Shown: positions 16,637-26,317, numbered from the stretch's first letter. The stretch is DNA of 64,000 nucleotides from Clostridia bacterium (GCA_017410455.1 JAFQQT010000004.1:62001-126000); one strand, 5' to 3'. Numbers and translations: made by a program. The notes: generated by a model not told the origin, from the sequence alone.

Positions 16637-18439
16637 TCAGTCGTGGAGCTTCTCGTCGATCTCGTGGCGGAACTTTGCCATCATGTCCTCCACGCTCATC
16701 ACGCCGTGGTTGCCGCCCTTGCGGTCGCGCAGGGCCACAACGCGGTCTTCCACCTCGCGGTCGCCCAGAACGATCATGTAGGGCACCTTCTCCAGCTGTG
16801 CCTCGCGGATCTTGTACTTGATGGATTCGTTGCGGGTATCCACTTCCACGCGGATGCCCTCCGCCTCCAGCTTCGCGCGGAGCTCGTAAGCCCAGTCGTC
16901 GCTGCGCTCGGTGATGGTCAGGATGCGCACCTGCTCGGGCGCCATCCACATGGGCAGCGCGCCTGCGTAGCGCTCGATGAGGTAAGCCAGCGTGCGCTCG
17001 TAGCAGCCAAGGCTCGTGCGGTGGATGATGTAGGGGGTCTTCTTCTGGCCATCGGAATCGGTGTACTCCATGCCGAACTTCTGGGCCAGGAGCATATCGA
17101 TCTGGATGGTGACGATGGTGTCTTCCTTGCCGAAGACGTTCTTGTACTGGATATCCAGCTTGGGGCCGTAGAAGGCTGCCTCGTCGATACCGACCTCGTA
17201 CTCCACGCCCAGGTTGTCGAGGATCTCACCCATGATGCGCTGGGCTTCCTCCCACTGCTCGGCGGTGCCTTCATACTTGATGCCGGCACGGGCAGGATCC
17301 CACTGGCTGAAGCGGAAGGAGCAGTTCTCCAGCATGCCGACCGTGCCCAGCATGTGCTTGGCCAGCTCCAGGCACCCGCGGAACTCCTCCTCCAGCTGCT
17401 CAGGACGCAGCACCAGATGGCCCTCGGAGATGGTGAACTGGCGCACGCGAATCAGGCCGTGCATTTCGCCCGAGTCCTCGTTGCGGAAGAGCGTGGAGGT
17501 CTCGCCCAGGCGCATGGGCAGATCACGGTAGGAGCGGGCACGGTTGAGGAACACCTGATACTGGAAGGGGCAGGTCATCGGGCGCAGGGCGAAGCATTCC
17601 TTCGTCTCGTCCGTGGGGTCGCCCATGACGAACATGCCATCCAGGTAGTGATCCCAGTGGCCGGAGATCTTGTACAGGTCGGACTTAGCGAACAGGGGCG
17701 TCTTGGTCAGCAGGTAGCCACGCTTCTGCTCCTCGTCCTCCACCCAGCGCTGCAGGGTCTGGATGACGCGGGCGCCCTTGGGCAGCAGGATCGGCAGACC
17801 CTGGCCGATGGACTCGACGGTGGTGAAGTACTCCAGCTCGCGGCCGAGCTTGTTGTGGTCGCGCTTTCGGGCCTCTTCCTGCTGCTTCACATACGCTTCC
17901 AGCTCTTCCTTGTTGCTGAAGGCGATGCCGCGGATACGGGTGAGCATCTTGTTGTTCTTATCGTTCTTCCAGTACGCGCCGGAGATGGCCGTCAGCTTGA
18001 AGGCCTTGAGCGCCTTGGTGTAGCACAGGTGCGGGCCGACGCACATGTCGATGTAATCGCCCTGCTGGTAGAAGGTGAGCGTCGCATCCTCAGGGAGATC
18101 GGCGATGTGCTCGACCTTGTAGGTTTCGCCGCGCTCCTGCATCAGGCGGATGGCCTCGTCACGGCTGAGGGCGAAGGGCTTGATGGGCAGGTTCTTCTTG
18201 ACGATCTGCTGCATCTCCTTTTCGATGGCAGGCAGATCCTCCTCGGTGAGCTTCACGTCGCCCAGGTCGATGTCGTAGTAGAAGCCATTCTCGGTGGCGG
18301 GGCCGTAGGCGAAGTGCGCCTGGGGGTAAAGGTTCTGCACCGCCTGCGCAAGGATGTGCGCGGCCGTGTGGCGCAGGATATGCAGCTCCTCTTCAGGGGC
18401 GCATTCTGCAACGTGACCATCATTGTAGATGACCTTCAT
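16637..18439 (-). CDS. thrS: Threonyl-tRNA synthetase without a full TGS domain
   Basis: The 600-residue class II synthetase charges tRNA-Thr. The N2 editing domain is present, with its HTAAH motif at about residues 24-28 and a CVGPH site near 133-137, as are the catalytic core (HYLDGMFVMGD..LRPMTCPFQ) and the C-terminal anticodon domain. Only about 20 residues stand before the editing domain, so the usual N-terminal TGS domain is absent and the protein is about 40 residues shorter than typical forms. The start follows GGGAGG. It is preceded by a T-box leader. Confidence 0.95.
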   Translation of the reverse strand: MKVIYNDGHVAECAPEEELHILRHTAAHILAQAVQNLYPQAHFAYGPATENGFYYDIDLGDVKLTEEDLPAIEKEMQQIVKKNLPIKPFALSRDEAIRLMQERGETYKVEHIADLPEDATLTFYQQGDYIDMCVGPHLCYTKALKAFKLTAISGAYWKNDKNNKMLTRIRGIAFSNKEELEAYVKQQEEARKRDHNKLGRELEYFTTVESIGQGLPILLPKGARVIQTLQRWVEDEEQKRGYLLTKTPLFAKSDLYKISGHWDHYLDGMFVMGDPTDETKECFALRPMTCPFQYQVFLNRARSYRDLPMRLGETSTLFRNEDSGEMHGLIRVRQFTISEGHLVLRPEQLEEEFRGCLELAKHMLGTVGMLENCSFRFSQWDPARAGIKYEGTAEQWEEAQRIMGEILDNLGVEYEVGIDEAAFYGPKLDIQYKNVFGKEDTIVTIQIDMLLAQKFGMEYTDSDGQKKTPYIIHRTSLGCYERTLAYLIERYAGALPMWMAPEQVRILTITERSDDWAYELRAKLEAEGIRVEVDTRNESIKYKIREAQLEKVPYMIVLGDREVEDRVVALRDRKGGNHGVMSVEDMMAKFRHEIDEKLHD

Positions 18440-18471
18440 GTGGGGTTCCTCCCTTCATTTTCCGAGGAACG

Positions 18472-18704
18472 AAAAAGCTCGTCCCTCCAGCAAAAAATTG
18501 CGTGAGGGACGAGCATCATCAATCTTCATGAAGAGCCCGTGGTTCCACCCTGCTTGGTTCTCTTTGCCGCTGTAACGCGCAGCCCGCGGCCCGATCAGGA
18601 GGTGGTCTTCGCCGGTTCTACTCCGCCGATGCGCTTTCAGCCGGTGACGCATCTCTCTGTCAGGCATTCCGAACCGGGTACTCTTCTCCGTCACTTCGGA
18701 CGAT
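18472..18704 (-). promoter_or_regulatory. T-box riboswitch of thrS (threonine)
   Basis: On the minus strand the leader contains the stem I distal motif (AGAGAG..GGCTGAAAG) and a CCGGTTC/GAACCGG helix below it. Next comes GAAG followed by ACC at 18604-18606, a threonine codon in the specifier position. The T-box sequence AGGGTGGAACCACGG lies at 18537-18551. A GCTCGTCCCTC/GAGGGACGAGC terminator at 18477-18514 ends in TTTTT. Uncharged tRNA-Thr would favour the antiterminator and allow thrS expression. Confidence 0.95.
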
Positions 18705-18710
18705 ACAGCA

Positions 18711-18740
18711 AGTATAGCCCCAAACAGGCGGATTTGTCAA
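18711..18740 (-). promoter_or_regulatory. thrS T-box leader promoter
   Basis: On the minus strand TTGACA, 18 bases and TATACT precede the T-box stem I by about 15 bases. Confidence 0.65.
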
Positions 18741-18755
18741 GCCTTCCGGACGAAT

Positions 18756-19931
18756 TTATTTAACCAGCGCATCATGGAGCAGCCGGAGCATCCCGCCGGA
18801 AGCATCCTGGGTGTACTGCCACACAGCCACGCCCTGCAGCCCCTTATCCACCAGCCAGCTGCACTTGCTGCGGATGGACTGTTCATCCTCGGCGCTGACG
18901 AAGTTCGCGCCGTCAAACCAGTATGCGGCCTGCGCCGCTTCATCGTAGTATCTTGTGTATCCTTCTGACTCCAGCGCCTGCACGTCTTCATAGGAGATGG
19001 TCTTGTTGCCGCTGGTGGCCGCGCGCTGGTTCAGGCCATCGCCGCCGCCGGTCACCTGCCGCCACATGCGGCCATAGGCAGGCATGCCCAGCAGGATCTT
19101 CTCCGGCGAAAGGCCACGGGTGATCAGGGTTTCCACCGCATGCGCGCCTGTACCGCTCTTTCCCGCGCCAGGATACAGACCCGCGTGGTGGCCTGTGGTG
19201 CGATCGAAGCCGCGCAGGTCGTAAGCCATCACAACCGCCTGATCCAGCAGGCCATCCAGCCGGGCAGGATCGATGGCGTTCAGGTGCGCATCCCCCGCGC
19301 CCAGGGCAACGGACAGGATGTATTCCCTGCCGTGCTGCTGTTCCCGCGCGTCAAGGCCGGCGCGCAGCTCCTCCAGCAGGCCATACCAGCCCTCCACATC
19401 TCCCTCGCGGCTGACGATGCCCGTGCCGGACACGCCGGGGTACTCCCAGTCGATATCAACCCCGACAAAGCCATGATCGTCCATCACGCGCAGGATGCTG
19501 TCCGCCAGCTTCCTGCGACCCTCTTCCGTCTGGCAGGCGTCGGAGAAGCCGTCTGCGCCCCAGCCGCCGAGAGAAAGCACGCCATCCACATGGGGATGCT
19601 TCTTCAGGAAGGCTGTCACCTTCTTCTGCCCGCGCCAGTGGCTCACGTCTGCTTCGCCATCCCGGATCAGCGCAAAGCTGACGTTCAGCTGGTCGAGGCT
19701 GTCTGCATCTGCGTCGCGCAGCTTCATGTCCGCCGAATCCATCAGGTACATGACCGTGCGCCCGAGCTTTTCAGGCCTCACCTTTTCCACCTCCGCTGCC
19801 GCCGGAAGGCCATGTGCAAAGCTGCTCACCATCACGCCTGCAGCGGCGCTGAGGAGCATCATCGTCACCACGGCCCGGGCCCTGCCCCCTCGGTCCTTCT
19901 TATCCTTCGTGCGCGGCCTGATTGCAGGCAT
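18756..19931 (-). CDS. Membrane-anchored or secreted GH18 glycoside hydrolase
   Basis: The 391-residue protein has a short basic N-terminus, one hydrophobic segment (about residues 20-42, uncleaved anchor or signal) and a GH18 TIM barrel. The catalytic motif GVDIDWEYPG near residues 140-150 contains the proton-donor Glu, and the strand SLGGWG precedes it. Such enzymes cut chitin or N-acetylglucosamine-containing glycans such as spore cortex peptidoglycan. No LysM domain is seen, so the substrate is open. The start at 19931 follows GGAGGTGAACGCG. It is divergent from udk. Confidence 0.88.
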   Translation of the reverse strand: MPAIRPRTKDKKDRGGRARAVVTMMLLSAAAGVMVSSFAHGLPAAAEVEKVRPEKLGRTVMYLMDSADMKLRDADADSLDQLNVSFALIRDGEADVSHWRGQKKVTAFLKKHPHVDGVLSLGGWGADGFSDACQTEEGRRKLADSILRVMDDHGFVGVDIDWEYPGVSGTGIVSREGDVEGWYGLLEELRAGLDAREQQHGREYILSVALGAGDAHLNAIDPARLDGLLDQAVVMAYDLRGFDRTTGHHAGLYPGAGKSGTGAHAVETLITRGLSPEKILLGMPAYGRMWRQVTGGGDGLNQRAATSGNKTISYEDVQALESEGYTRYYDEAAQAAYWFDGANFVSAEDEQSIRSKCSWLVDKGLQGVAVWQYTQDASGGMLRLLHDALVK

Positions 19932-20044
19932 CGCGTTCACCTCCATGAGGATATTCACGCATCCATGATACCATATCCGGCGCGGGCTGTAACAGGTAAT
20001 CTCCTCCTTTTCCGACGAGAAGTGCGTGAGTTCGCCATTTTCAC

Positions 20045-20074
20045 TTGACAGACTGCGGCGCTTTGCGGTATCCT
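20045..20074 (+). promoter_or_regulatory. udk promoter
   Basis: TTGACA, 18 bases and TATCCT lie about 33 bases before the udk start. Confidence 0.5.
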
Positions 20075-20106
20075 ACTGGAAGAAAATTTCGACAGGAGGG
20101 GTTCAC

Positions 20107-20727
20107 ATGATCTTCATCGGCATCTGTGGCGCCAGCGGCAGCGGCAAGTCCACCCTGGCAGAGTCCCTGCGCAGCGCACTTGGCGATCGCTGCCTGGTCC
20201 TTCAGCAGGATTGTTACTACCGCGATCACAGCCATCTCCCCTTCGAGGAGCGCACGCGGCTGAACTACGACGAACCCGCCATCTTCAACCATGACGAGCT
20301 GCTTGCTGACATTCAGGCGCTCATGCAGGGCGAAGCCATCACCCGCAAGGGGTACAACTACGCCGAGCACCGCCGCGATGACACAGATGAACTCATCACC
20401 GCCCCGGATGTGCTGATCCTTGAGGGCATCCACAGCTTCCACGATCCCCGGCTGACTGCGCTGATGTACCTGAAGCTTTACGTCGAGGTGGATCCGGACA
20501 TCTGCCTGCTGCGCCGCATCGAGCGTGACATCATCGAGCGCGGACGCTCAATCGAAAGCATCGCCGATCAGTATCGCAATACCGTGCGCCCCATGTTCTT
20601 CCAGCACATCCGCAACTACATCAAGGACGCGGACGTCATTGTCGCCCACGGTGGCCGCAACGCCCGCATCGTCGAGATCCTCACCGGCTACGTTTCCGAC
20701 GAACTCCACAAGCGTCAGCAGGCATAA
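20107..20727 (+). CDS. udk: Uridine kinase
   Basis: The 206-residue enzyme phosphorylates uridine and cytidine in pyrimidine salvage. The P-loop GASGSGKST (residues 8-16), the QQDCYYRD segment (about 34-41), YDEPAIFNHD and the LEGIHSF strand (about 107-113) match the family. The start at 20107 has AGGAGG upstream. The DUF362 gene follows 56 bases downstream with its own ribosome binding site. Confidence 0.93.
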   Translation: MIFIGICGASGSGKSTLAESLRSALGDRCLVLQQDCYYRDHSHLPFEERTRLNYDEPAIFNHDELLADIQALMQGEAITRKGYNYAEHRRDDTDELITAPDVLILEGIHSFHDPRLTALMYLKLYVEVDPDICLLRRIERDIIERGRSIESIADQYRNTVRPMFFQHIRNYIKDADVIVAHGGRNARIVEILTGYVSDELHKRQQA

Positions 20728-20783
20728 GCTGCCACAGCGCTGTATATACTGCTCTTTGAAGAATGCAGGGAGGTTTACTTGCA

Positions 20784-21650
20784 ATGGCTTCCAAGGTTTA
20801 CTTCACCCGTGAGATCACGCCTGAAAAGGTGCTGGAGCTGTATCAGCTGCTGGGCGTTGACCTCGCCGGCCGCGTGGCGGTGAAGCTCCACTCCGGCGAA
20901 AAGGGCAACCAGAACTTTCTCGGCCCGGACTTCTGGCGACCGATGATCGATCACGTCCACGGCACGGTGGTCGAGTGCAACACAGCCTATCCCGGCAGCC
21001 GCGACGTGACCAGCCGGCACCTGCAGACCATGCAGGAGCACGGCTGGAGCGCCCACTTCCCCGTGGACATCATGGACGGCGAAGGGCCCGATCTGCAGCT
21101 GCTGATCCCGGACGGGCGCGTCATCCGGAAGAACTATGTCGGCCGGAACCTGACCAGCTACGATTCCCTGCTCGTCCTCAGCCACTTCAAGGGGCACCCC
21201 ATGGGTGGCTTCGGCGGCGCGATCAAGCAGCTGTCCATCGGCGTCGCCTCTTCCTATGGCAAGAAGCACATCCACGGCGCGGGCGACGCGAAGCTCTCCT
21301 TCGGCGGCGATCACGACGGCTTCCTGGAGGCCATGGCGGACGCGGCGTCCTCGGTGGCGAAGCGCTTTGCCGGTCAGGCTGCCTACATCAACGTGATGAA
21401 GAACCTCTCCGTGGACTGCGACTGCTGCGCGGTGGCAGAGGACCCCTGCATGCGGGATATCGGCATGCTGGCGTCCCTGGATCCGCTGGCCATCGACCAG
21501 GCCTGCCTGGACCTCGTTTACGCCGCCACGGATGACCCCGGCCAGGCCCACATGCTGGAGCGCATCGAGAGCCGCAACGGCGTTCACACCCTGGAAGCCG
21601 CCGCAGCGCTGGACTTTGGCAGCCGCGAATACGAACTGATCGAGGTCTGA
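20784..21650 (+). CDS. DUF362 domain protein
   Basis: The 288-residue protein belongs to DUF362, a family often associated with Fe-S proteins but without a settled reaction. It begins MASKVYFTREITPEKV and has VAVKLHSGEKGN (about residues 33-44), SHFKGHPMGGFGGAIK (about 133-148) and DCDCCAVAEDPC (about 212-223). That Cys-rich stretch stands where a metal site could form. There is no separate 4Fe-4S ferredoxin domain. The start at 20784 follows GGGAGG, and a terminator follows the gene. Confidence 0.88.
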   Translation: MASKVYFTREITPEKVLELYQLLGVDLAGRVAVKLHSGEKGNQNFLGPDFWRPMIDHVHGTVVECNTAYPGSRDVTSRHLQTMQEHGWSAHFPVDIMDGEGPDLQLLIPDGRVIRKNYVGRNLTSYDSLLVLSHFKGHPMGGFGGAIKQLSIGVASSYGKKHIHGAGDAKLSFGGDHDGFLEAMADAASSVAKRFAGQAAYINVMKNLSVDCDCCAVAEDPCMRDIGMLASLDPLAIDQACLDLVYAATDDPGQAHMLERIESRNGVHTLEAAAALDFGSREYELIEV

Positions 21651-21666
21651 ACCGCATATGAACCAT

Positions 21667-21693
21667 GAGTCGCACCCCGGTGCGGCTCTTTTT
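21667..21693 (+). terminator. Terminator after the DUF362 gene
   Basis: GAGTCGCACC/GGTGCGGCTC with a 2-base centre is followed by TTTTT. Confidence 0.8.
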
Positions 21694-21707
21694 CGTGGCA
21701 ACGAAAA

Positions 21708-21733
21708 GGGAGACCGCTGCGCTGCGGCCTCCC
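21708..21733 (-). terminator. Terminator after the fibronectin-III/SH3b gene
   Basis: The stem GGGAGaCCGC/GCGGcCTCCC is followed on the minus strand by TTTT, just after the stop at 21750. Confidence 0.65.
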
Positions 21734-21749
21734 GGGGGGATCAGAAGGA

Positions 21750-24518
21750 TTACTGGAGCTTGACGTACTTGGCCATCATCCAGCCGTACTGGCCCTCATA
21801 GCAGATGTAGTACCAGCCGTTCTGCTCCTTGATGACGTACACGGTCTCACCGCGCTCGATGCGCTGGTAAATGCCGTAGGAGGTGCCGGGGCCCTTACGC
21901 ATGGCCACGCGGGTGCCGTTGACGACGCCCGTGGAGCTGCCGGAGGGCGCGCCCTGGCTGATGGTCACGGTGGTGGAGGTCACGTCGATGGTCTTGCCGG
22001 AGGACTCGTACACCTTCACGGTCAGCACATAGCTGCCAGCCACGGTGGGCGTGTAGGTGAAGGAGAACTCGTTGGTGCCCACGGAGGAAGCAACCACCAC
22101 GCCATCGCGGAAGAGGGTGTAGTCACGGCGCACGACGGTGTCGTTGCCGGTGTAGGCCGTCACCCAGGTAATGCTCTCGCCGGTCTTGCCGGTGGTGGCG
22201 CTTGGCAGCACGGTTACGGGGTTGTAGGCCACGACCTTGGTCACGGCGCTGCGCTTGGTGACCGTCTGGGCATCAGCGGTGGAGATGGTCACTTCCAGCG
22301 TGTACTCACCCGCCACGCTGGGCTGGTAGTTCACGCTCAGCAGGCCGGAAGAAGCAGTGGTCTTGCTGCTGGAAGCCACCAGCGTGGTGCCGCGGTACAC
22401 CTTGATGTTCAGCGTGTAGTTGGGACGGCCGCCGGTGTAGTTGATATCCCAGCTGAGGGTATCGGAGGTGTTGCACTCATTGGCGCTGGGGGTGATGCTG
22501 TTGACAGCCAGGGTCGCGTAGCCGACGGTGATGTTGTAGACGATGAGGATGTCGTTCTTGTAACGCTCAGGGGTCACCAGGATCGCCGCATAGCCGTTGG
22601 ACACAGCGGTAATGGTGTTGCCATTCAGCGTGACAGCGCCGGTGGGGTTGGACACGGACAGATGCACCGTATCGCCCGCCTCAGGGCACACGCCGTGAGC
22701 CATCTCCAGGGTCTCGCCGGGGCGCAGGGTGATGTTGATGGTCTGGGTGGTGGGCTTGGGCGCGCAGAAGTTCATCTCCGCGTAGGTATCGCCGCAGGCG
22801 TACTGCGCCGCCACCGCGCCCAGGGAGTCCATGACCTCGATCTGCATGGCGTACTGCTGGTTGGTGATCAGATCGCACATCTCATCGGTCAGCACGACGC
22901 CGAAGTTGTAGGTCAGATTATCCTGGCCCTCGGGAATGACGCTGTAGCCCTCGGAGAAGTTCTGCAGCACCAGGGTGCCGTTGCCCTGCAGGCTCACCAG
23001 GGAGAACTTGAAGGTGTACGCACCGCTGCCGCCGGAAACGTTCACGGCCCAGTTGAACACGTCGCCCACATAGCCGCCGGCGATATCCTGGCCCAGGGTA
23101 ACGTTGGTGGCGCTCCAGGAGTTGATCTGCATCGCGCCCGCCTCAGGCATGGACATCACATTGGACCAGGGGCCGTAGCTGACGTCGCCATTGGAGAACT
23201 CACGCACCGCGCGGACCTTGTAGTAGTAGGTCTCGCCCTCCACCAGGTCAGTGGCGACGAAGGTGGTGCCGGTGGTTTCGCCGATCTGGGTGTAGAGCCC
23301 GTCAATGCTGGTGGAAGAGAACACCAGATACTTGCTGGCGCCGGCGCAGGTGGGGTTCACGCTGCCATCGGCGTTCTGCGGTCCGGTCCAGTTGATGGTC
23401 TGCTCGCGCTCGCCGGTGTTCTGCACGGCGGTCAGCACAGCGCCCTCCACCACGGTGAAGAAGCGGGTGTCGCTGGAAAGGGAGAAGCAGTTGTAGTCAC
23501 CCACGGGCGCCATGGCGTACACGAAGTAGTAGTACACCTCGCCGGGGGTCAGCTCAGGATCGACGTACACAGTGGTGTCGTCGGTGATGGCCAGCTTCTG
23601 GTAGCTGCCGGCAGTACCAACCTTGCGGTAGATGACATAGCCGGTGGCCCCAGCGGACTTGCTCCAGGTCAGCACGCCGTTGTTGCCATCGGGAGAAACC
23701 GCCAGGGTCGGGCGCTGCATGGGCGTGCCGCACTTGACGGGATCGGAGTACTCAGAATAGAACTTCTCGCCGCTGGAGAACACGCGCACCGCACGCACAC
23801 GGAAGTAGTAGCCGGTGCCATTGACCAGATTCTCCACGTTGCAGTAGGAGCCGGAAATGTCCTTGCGGGCGACGGTGTAGGGGCCTTCAGGGTTGGTGGC
23901 CATCTCGATCTCATAGACGGGGTAGCCATCCACCGTGCCCCAGGTCAGGCGCAGGGTGGTGTCATCGATACCGCGGGGATCGTTGACCACGGGCGCCTTC
24001 AGGGTCATGAAGGGCAGCGTATTGCTCTGGGGGCTGTAGGTCACAACGGGAGAGCCCTCCGAATATGACACGTTGGCGGCCTGCACACGATAGTAGTACA
24101 CCGTGCCGGGCACGACGGAGGTGTCCTCGTAGAACAGCTGCTCAGAGGGGGTGGAAGTGACGTAAGAGTAGTCCGTCTCGCCCAGCTCCTTGCGGTACAC
24201 ATCGTACTGAGTCGCAAAGGCCACAGGGCCCCAGCTCAGGCGGATGGTGCTCACGCTGATGGCGGTGCCCATCAGGTCGGTGGGCTGCAGCAGCACCAGC
24301 TCACGGTAGGCCTCAGGGCCATCCACGCCATCGTTGGGCAGCAGCATCAGGCCCTCTTCGATCTCGGGCAGCTCAACTTCCTCCTCCACGGGGGCCTGTA
24401 CGAGCTCATCCGGCGCAGCGGTGAAGCCGTCCTCAACGGCGTCGCCCAGCTGCTCGGCGCCCGACACACAGGGCAGCAGCATGCAGAAGATCAGCAGCAG
24501 GGAAATCAGTCGCTTCAT
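21750..24518 (-). CDS. Secreted fibronectin type III/SH3b surface protein
   Basis: The 922-residue protein starts with a signal peptide (MKRLISLLLIFCMLLPCVSG). An acidic linker follows, then four fibronectin type III-like domains between about residues 70 and 455, with conserved LRLTW, YVIYRK and YYYFVYA strands. Several Ig-like domains lie between about 470 and 850, and a C-terminal SH3b domain (about 865-922, MRKGPGTSYGIYQRI..GWYYICYEGQYGWM) is expected to bind cell wall. The Fn3 array is clearly paralogous to that of the caspase-like protein at 30659-33508. The start at 24518 lies about 11 bases after AAGGAG; an earlier in-frame GTG abuts that site and is less likely. Confidence 0.85.
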   Translation of the reverse strand: MKRLISLLLIFCMLLPCVSGAEQLGDAVEDGFTAAPDELVQAPVEEEVELPEIEEGLMLLPNDGVDGPEAYRELVLLQPTDLMGTAISVSTIRLSWGPVAFATQYDVYRKELGETDYSYVTSTPSEQLFYEDTSVVPGTVYYYRVQAANVSYSEGSPVVTYSPQSNTLPFMTLKAPVVNDPRGIDDTTLRLTWGTVDGYPVYEIEMATNPEGPYTVARKDISGSYCNVENLVNGTGYYFRVRAVRVFSSGEKFYSEYSDPVKCGTPMQRPTLAVSPDGNNGVLTWSKSAGATGYVIYRKVGTAGSYQKLAITDDTTVYVDPELTPGEVYYYFVYAMAPVGDYNCFSLSSDTRFFTVVEGAVLTAVQNTGEREQTINWTGPQNADGSVNPTCAGASKYLVFSSTSIDGLYTQIGETTGTTFVATDLVEGETYYYKVRAVREFSNGDVSYGPWSNVMSMPEAGAMQINSWSATNVTLGQDIAGGYVGDVFNWAVNVSGGSGAYTFKFSLVSLQGNGTLVLQNFSEGYSVIPEGQDNLTYNFGVVLTDEMCDLITNQQYAMQIEVMDSLGAVAAQYACGDTYAEMNFCAPKPTTQTINITLRPGETLEMAHGVCPEAGDTVHLSVSNPTGAVTLNGNTITAVSNGYAAILVTPERYKNDILIVYNITVGYATLAVNSITPSANECNTSDTLSWDINYTGGRPNYTLNIKVYRGTTLVASSSKTTASSGLLSVNYQPSVAGEYTLEVTISTADAQTVTKRSAVTKVVAYNPVTVLPSATTGKTGESITWVTAYTGNDTVVRRDYTLFRDGVVVASSVGTNEFSFTYTPTVAGSYVLTVKVYESSGKTIDVTSTTVTISQGAPSGSSTGVVNGTRVAMRKGPGTSYGIYQRIERGETVYVIKEQNGWYYICYEGQYGWMMAKYVKLQ

Positions 24519-24642
24519 GGTCTGTGTCACTCCTTTTTAGGAAAGTGTATTTTTCTCCGACAATATAGACGAATGAGAATGCCATTCCGTTCCCAGTTCT
24601 GGCTTCATTTTTCGTTTTTGCCGGTCAAAACCTGAGAAAAGC

Positions 24643-25494
24643 TCATTCTGTGGTCAGTCCTTGCGCCTTTCGGGCCCAGGCTTCGCGCTGCTGACGCTGG
24701 AATCGCTCCCGGTATGCCGCGTAGGAAGGCTCCATGGCCTCGCGTTCGGCAGCTTCCATCTTCGTCCAGTCCCGCGTGAACTCCACATAGGTCGGCACCA
24801 TCACGTCCGCTTTGTCAAAGCCGATGGTGCGTCCCCGGTGCAGCCACATCACCCTGTCGCAGAAGTGCAGCATCTGCCAGGGCGCATGGGTTACAAAGAA
24901 TATAGTTTTACCTGAATCCCGGAATTCCTGCATGCGGGACAAACATTTTTCAGAAAATGCAGCATCTCCCACCGAAAGTGCCTCATCAACGATGAGAATC
25001 TCCGGATCCGCATGGACAGAAATGGCAAATCCCAGGCGGGAGCGCATGCCGGAGGAGTAGGTCCGCAGCGGCTGATCGATGTACACGCCCACCTCGGCGA
25101 AGTCGATGATGGACTCCTCCACCCGGGCGATCTGCCTGCGCGTGAGGCCCATGAGCATGCATTTGTAGTGGATGTTCTCCCGGCCTGTCAGCTGGTCGTT
25201 CATGCCCACGTTGGCCGCCAGCATGCTGACGCTGCCGCGCACCTCGCACCGGCCGGACGTGGGGTATGTGATGCCGGCGATGATTTTGGCCAGCGTGGAT
25301 TTTCCCGAGCCGTTCAGCCCGGCCAGGCCGACGATCTCGCCGCGAATGAAGTCCTGCGTCACGCCGTCCAGCGCGCTGTAGTGCATCCCCCGGGCCGGGA
25401 GCCCCAGCAGCGCCATGATGCGTGCGCCCTCTCCCGTGTACAGGTCGTAGGTCTTCGTCAGGTTCTCGCACCGGACGATCACGTCCTGCGCCAT
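24643..25494 (-). CDS. ABC transporter ATP-binding protein, glycan export (Wzt/TagH type)
   Basis: The 283-residue ATPase powers export of a lipid-linked surface polysaccharide or teichoic acid. It has Walker A GLNGSGKST (about residues 59-67), the signature RTYSSGMRSRLGF (about 145-157), Walker B ILIVDEAL (about 167-174) and the switch His in FVTHA. The tail after residue 215 is short and charged and lacks the carbohydrate-binding domain found in some Wzt proteins. The gene follows its permease with 22 bases between them, after an AAGGAGG site. Confidence 0.92.
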   Translation of the reverse strand: MAQDVIVRCENLTKTYDLYTGEGARIMALLGLPARGMHYSALDGVTQDFIRGEIVGLAGLNGSGKSTLAKIIAGITYPTSGRCEVRGSVSMLAANVGMNDQLTGRENIHYKCMLMGLTRRQIARVEESIIDFAEVGVYIDQPLRTYSSGMRSRLGFAISVHADPEILIVDEALSVGDAAFSEKCLSRMQEFRDSGKTIFFVTHAPWQMLHFCDRVMWLHRGRTIGFDKADVMVPTYVEFTRDWTKMEAAEREAMEPSYAAYRERFQRQQREAWARKAQGLTTE

Positions 25495-25516
25495 GGGTCT
25501 CCCCTCCTTTCTGCCA

Positions 25517-26317
25517 TCACAGCTGGTCGATAAACCGCCTGCGCAGCCGCATGTTCAGCAGGCTCCCCATTACGAGCAGCAGCAGCGTCAGCGCCCAGAA
25601 ATACGCGCCCTGCTGCCAGTTCAGCCAGAAGCCCTCGCCATACAGCAGGCACTTGCGGTATCCCTCCACCACATAGGCGAAGGGATTGAGGAACATGATG
25701 ACCTGCAGATTCTCCGGCAGGCTCTCCAGCGGCCATACGACGCTGGAGATGTAGAACATCAGGCGCATGACTGGGTTGAGGAACTCGAAGAAGTCCCGCC
25801 AGACCGCGCTCAGGCTGCTGGTGATGAGGGCGAACCCCGTCAGGAACGCCCCGGACGCCAGCAGGTAGTAGGCCAGCTCCAGCCAGTGCAGCGTCGGCCA
25901 CACGCCCGTGAACAGCAGTGTTGCCACAAGGATCCCCATCGTCCACAGGTGCTCGTAGTACGCTTTCACGATGGCCTTCATGGGCATGATGGTCACCGGG
26001 ATGGCGACGTTCTTGAGCACATGGGCGTTCATCTGAATGGCGTTGGCGGCATTGACCGAGGAGGCGTTCATCGCCAGCCAGGGCATCATGCCGCACATCA
26101 GCCAGATGGCGTACGGGAAGCCGTTGCGCGTTTCTGTCTTCAGGCCCACGGAGAACACGAACCAATAGATCAGGATCTGGAACAGCGGGTTGAGGAAGTC
26201 CCACACCCGCCCCAGCAGCAGCTGCGAGCGCCGCGAGCGGTTTTCGTACAGCGCCAGGCGGATGGTGCGCGGCAGGTGCAGGATGATCTCGCGCAGGACG
26301 TTCAGCGTCGTTTTCAT
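25517..26317 (-). CDS. ABC transporter permease, glycan export (Wzm/TagG type)
   Basis: The 266-residue inner-membrane protein belongs to the ABC-2 type permeases for polysaccharides. An amphipathic N-terminus (MKTTLNVLREIILHLPRTIR) precedes about six hydrophobic segments. The C-terminal part has the FLNPFAYVVEGYRKCLLYG pattern typical of the family. The start at 26317 has GGAGG 10 bases upstream and overlaps the stop of the pyruvyltransferase-like gene as ATGA. It pairs with the ATPase next to it. Confidence 0.92.
   Translation of the reverse strand: MKTTLNVLREIILHLPRTIRLALYENRSRRSQLLLGRVWDFLNPLFQILIYWFVFSVGLKTETRNGFPYAIWLMCGMMPWLAMNASSVNAANAIQMNAHVLKNVAIPVTIMPMKAIVKAYYEHLWTMGILVATLLFTGVWPTLHWLELAYYLLASGAFLTGFALITSSLSAVWRDFFEFLNPVMRLMFYISSVVWPLESLPENLQVIMFLNPFAYVVEGYRKCLLYGEGFWLNWQQGAYFWALTLLLLVMGSLLNMRLRRRFIDQL

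Noticed and set aside
16643-18505. 620-codon frame antisense to thrS
   Set aside because: It is a shadow of thrS that even runs through its T-box leader; no motif or start signal supports it.
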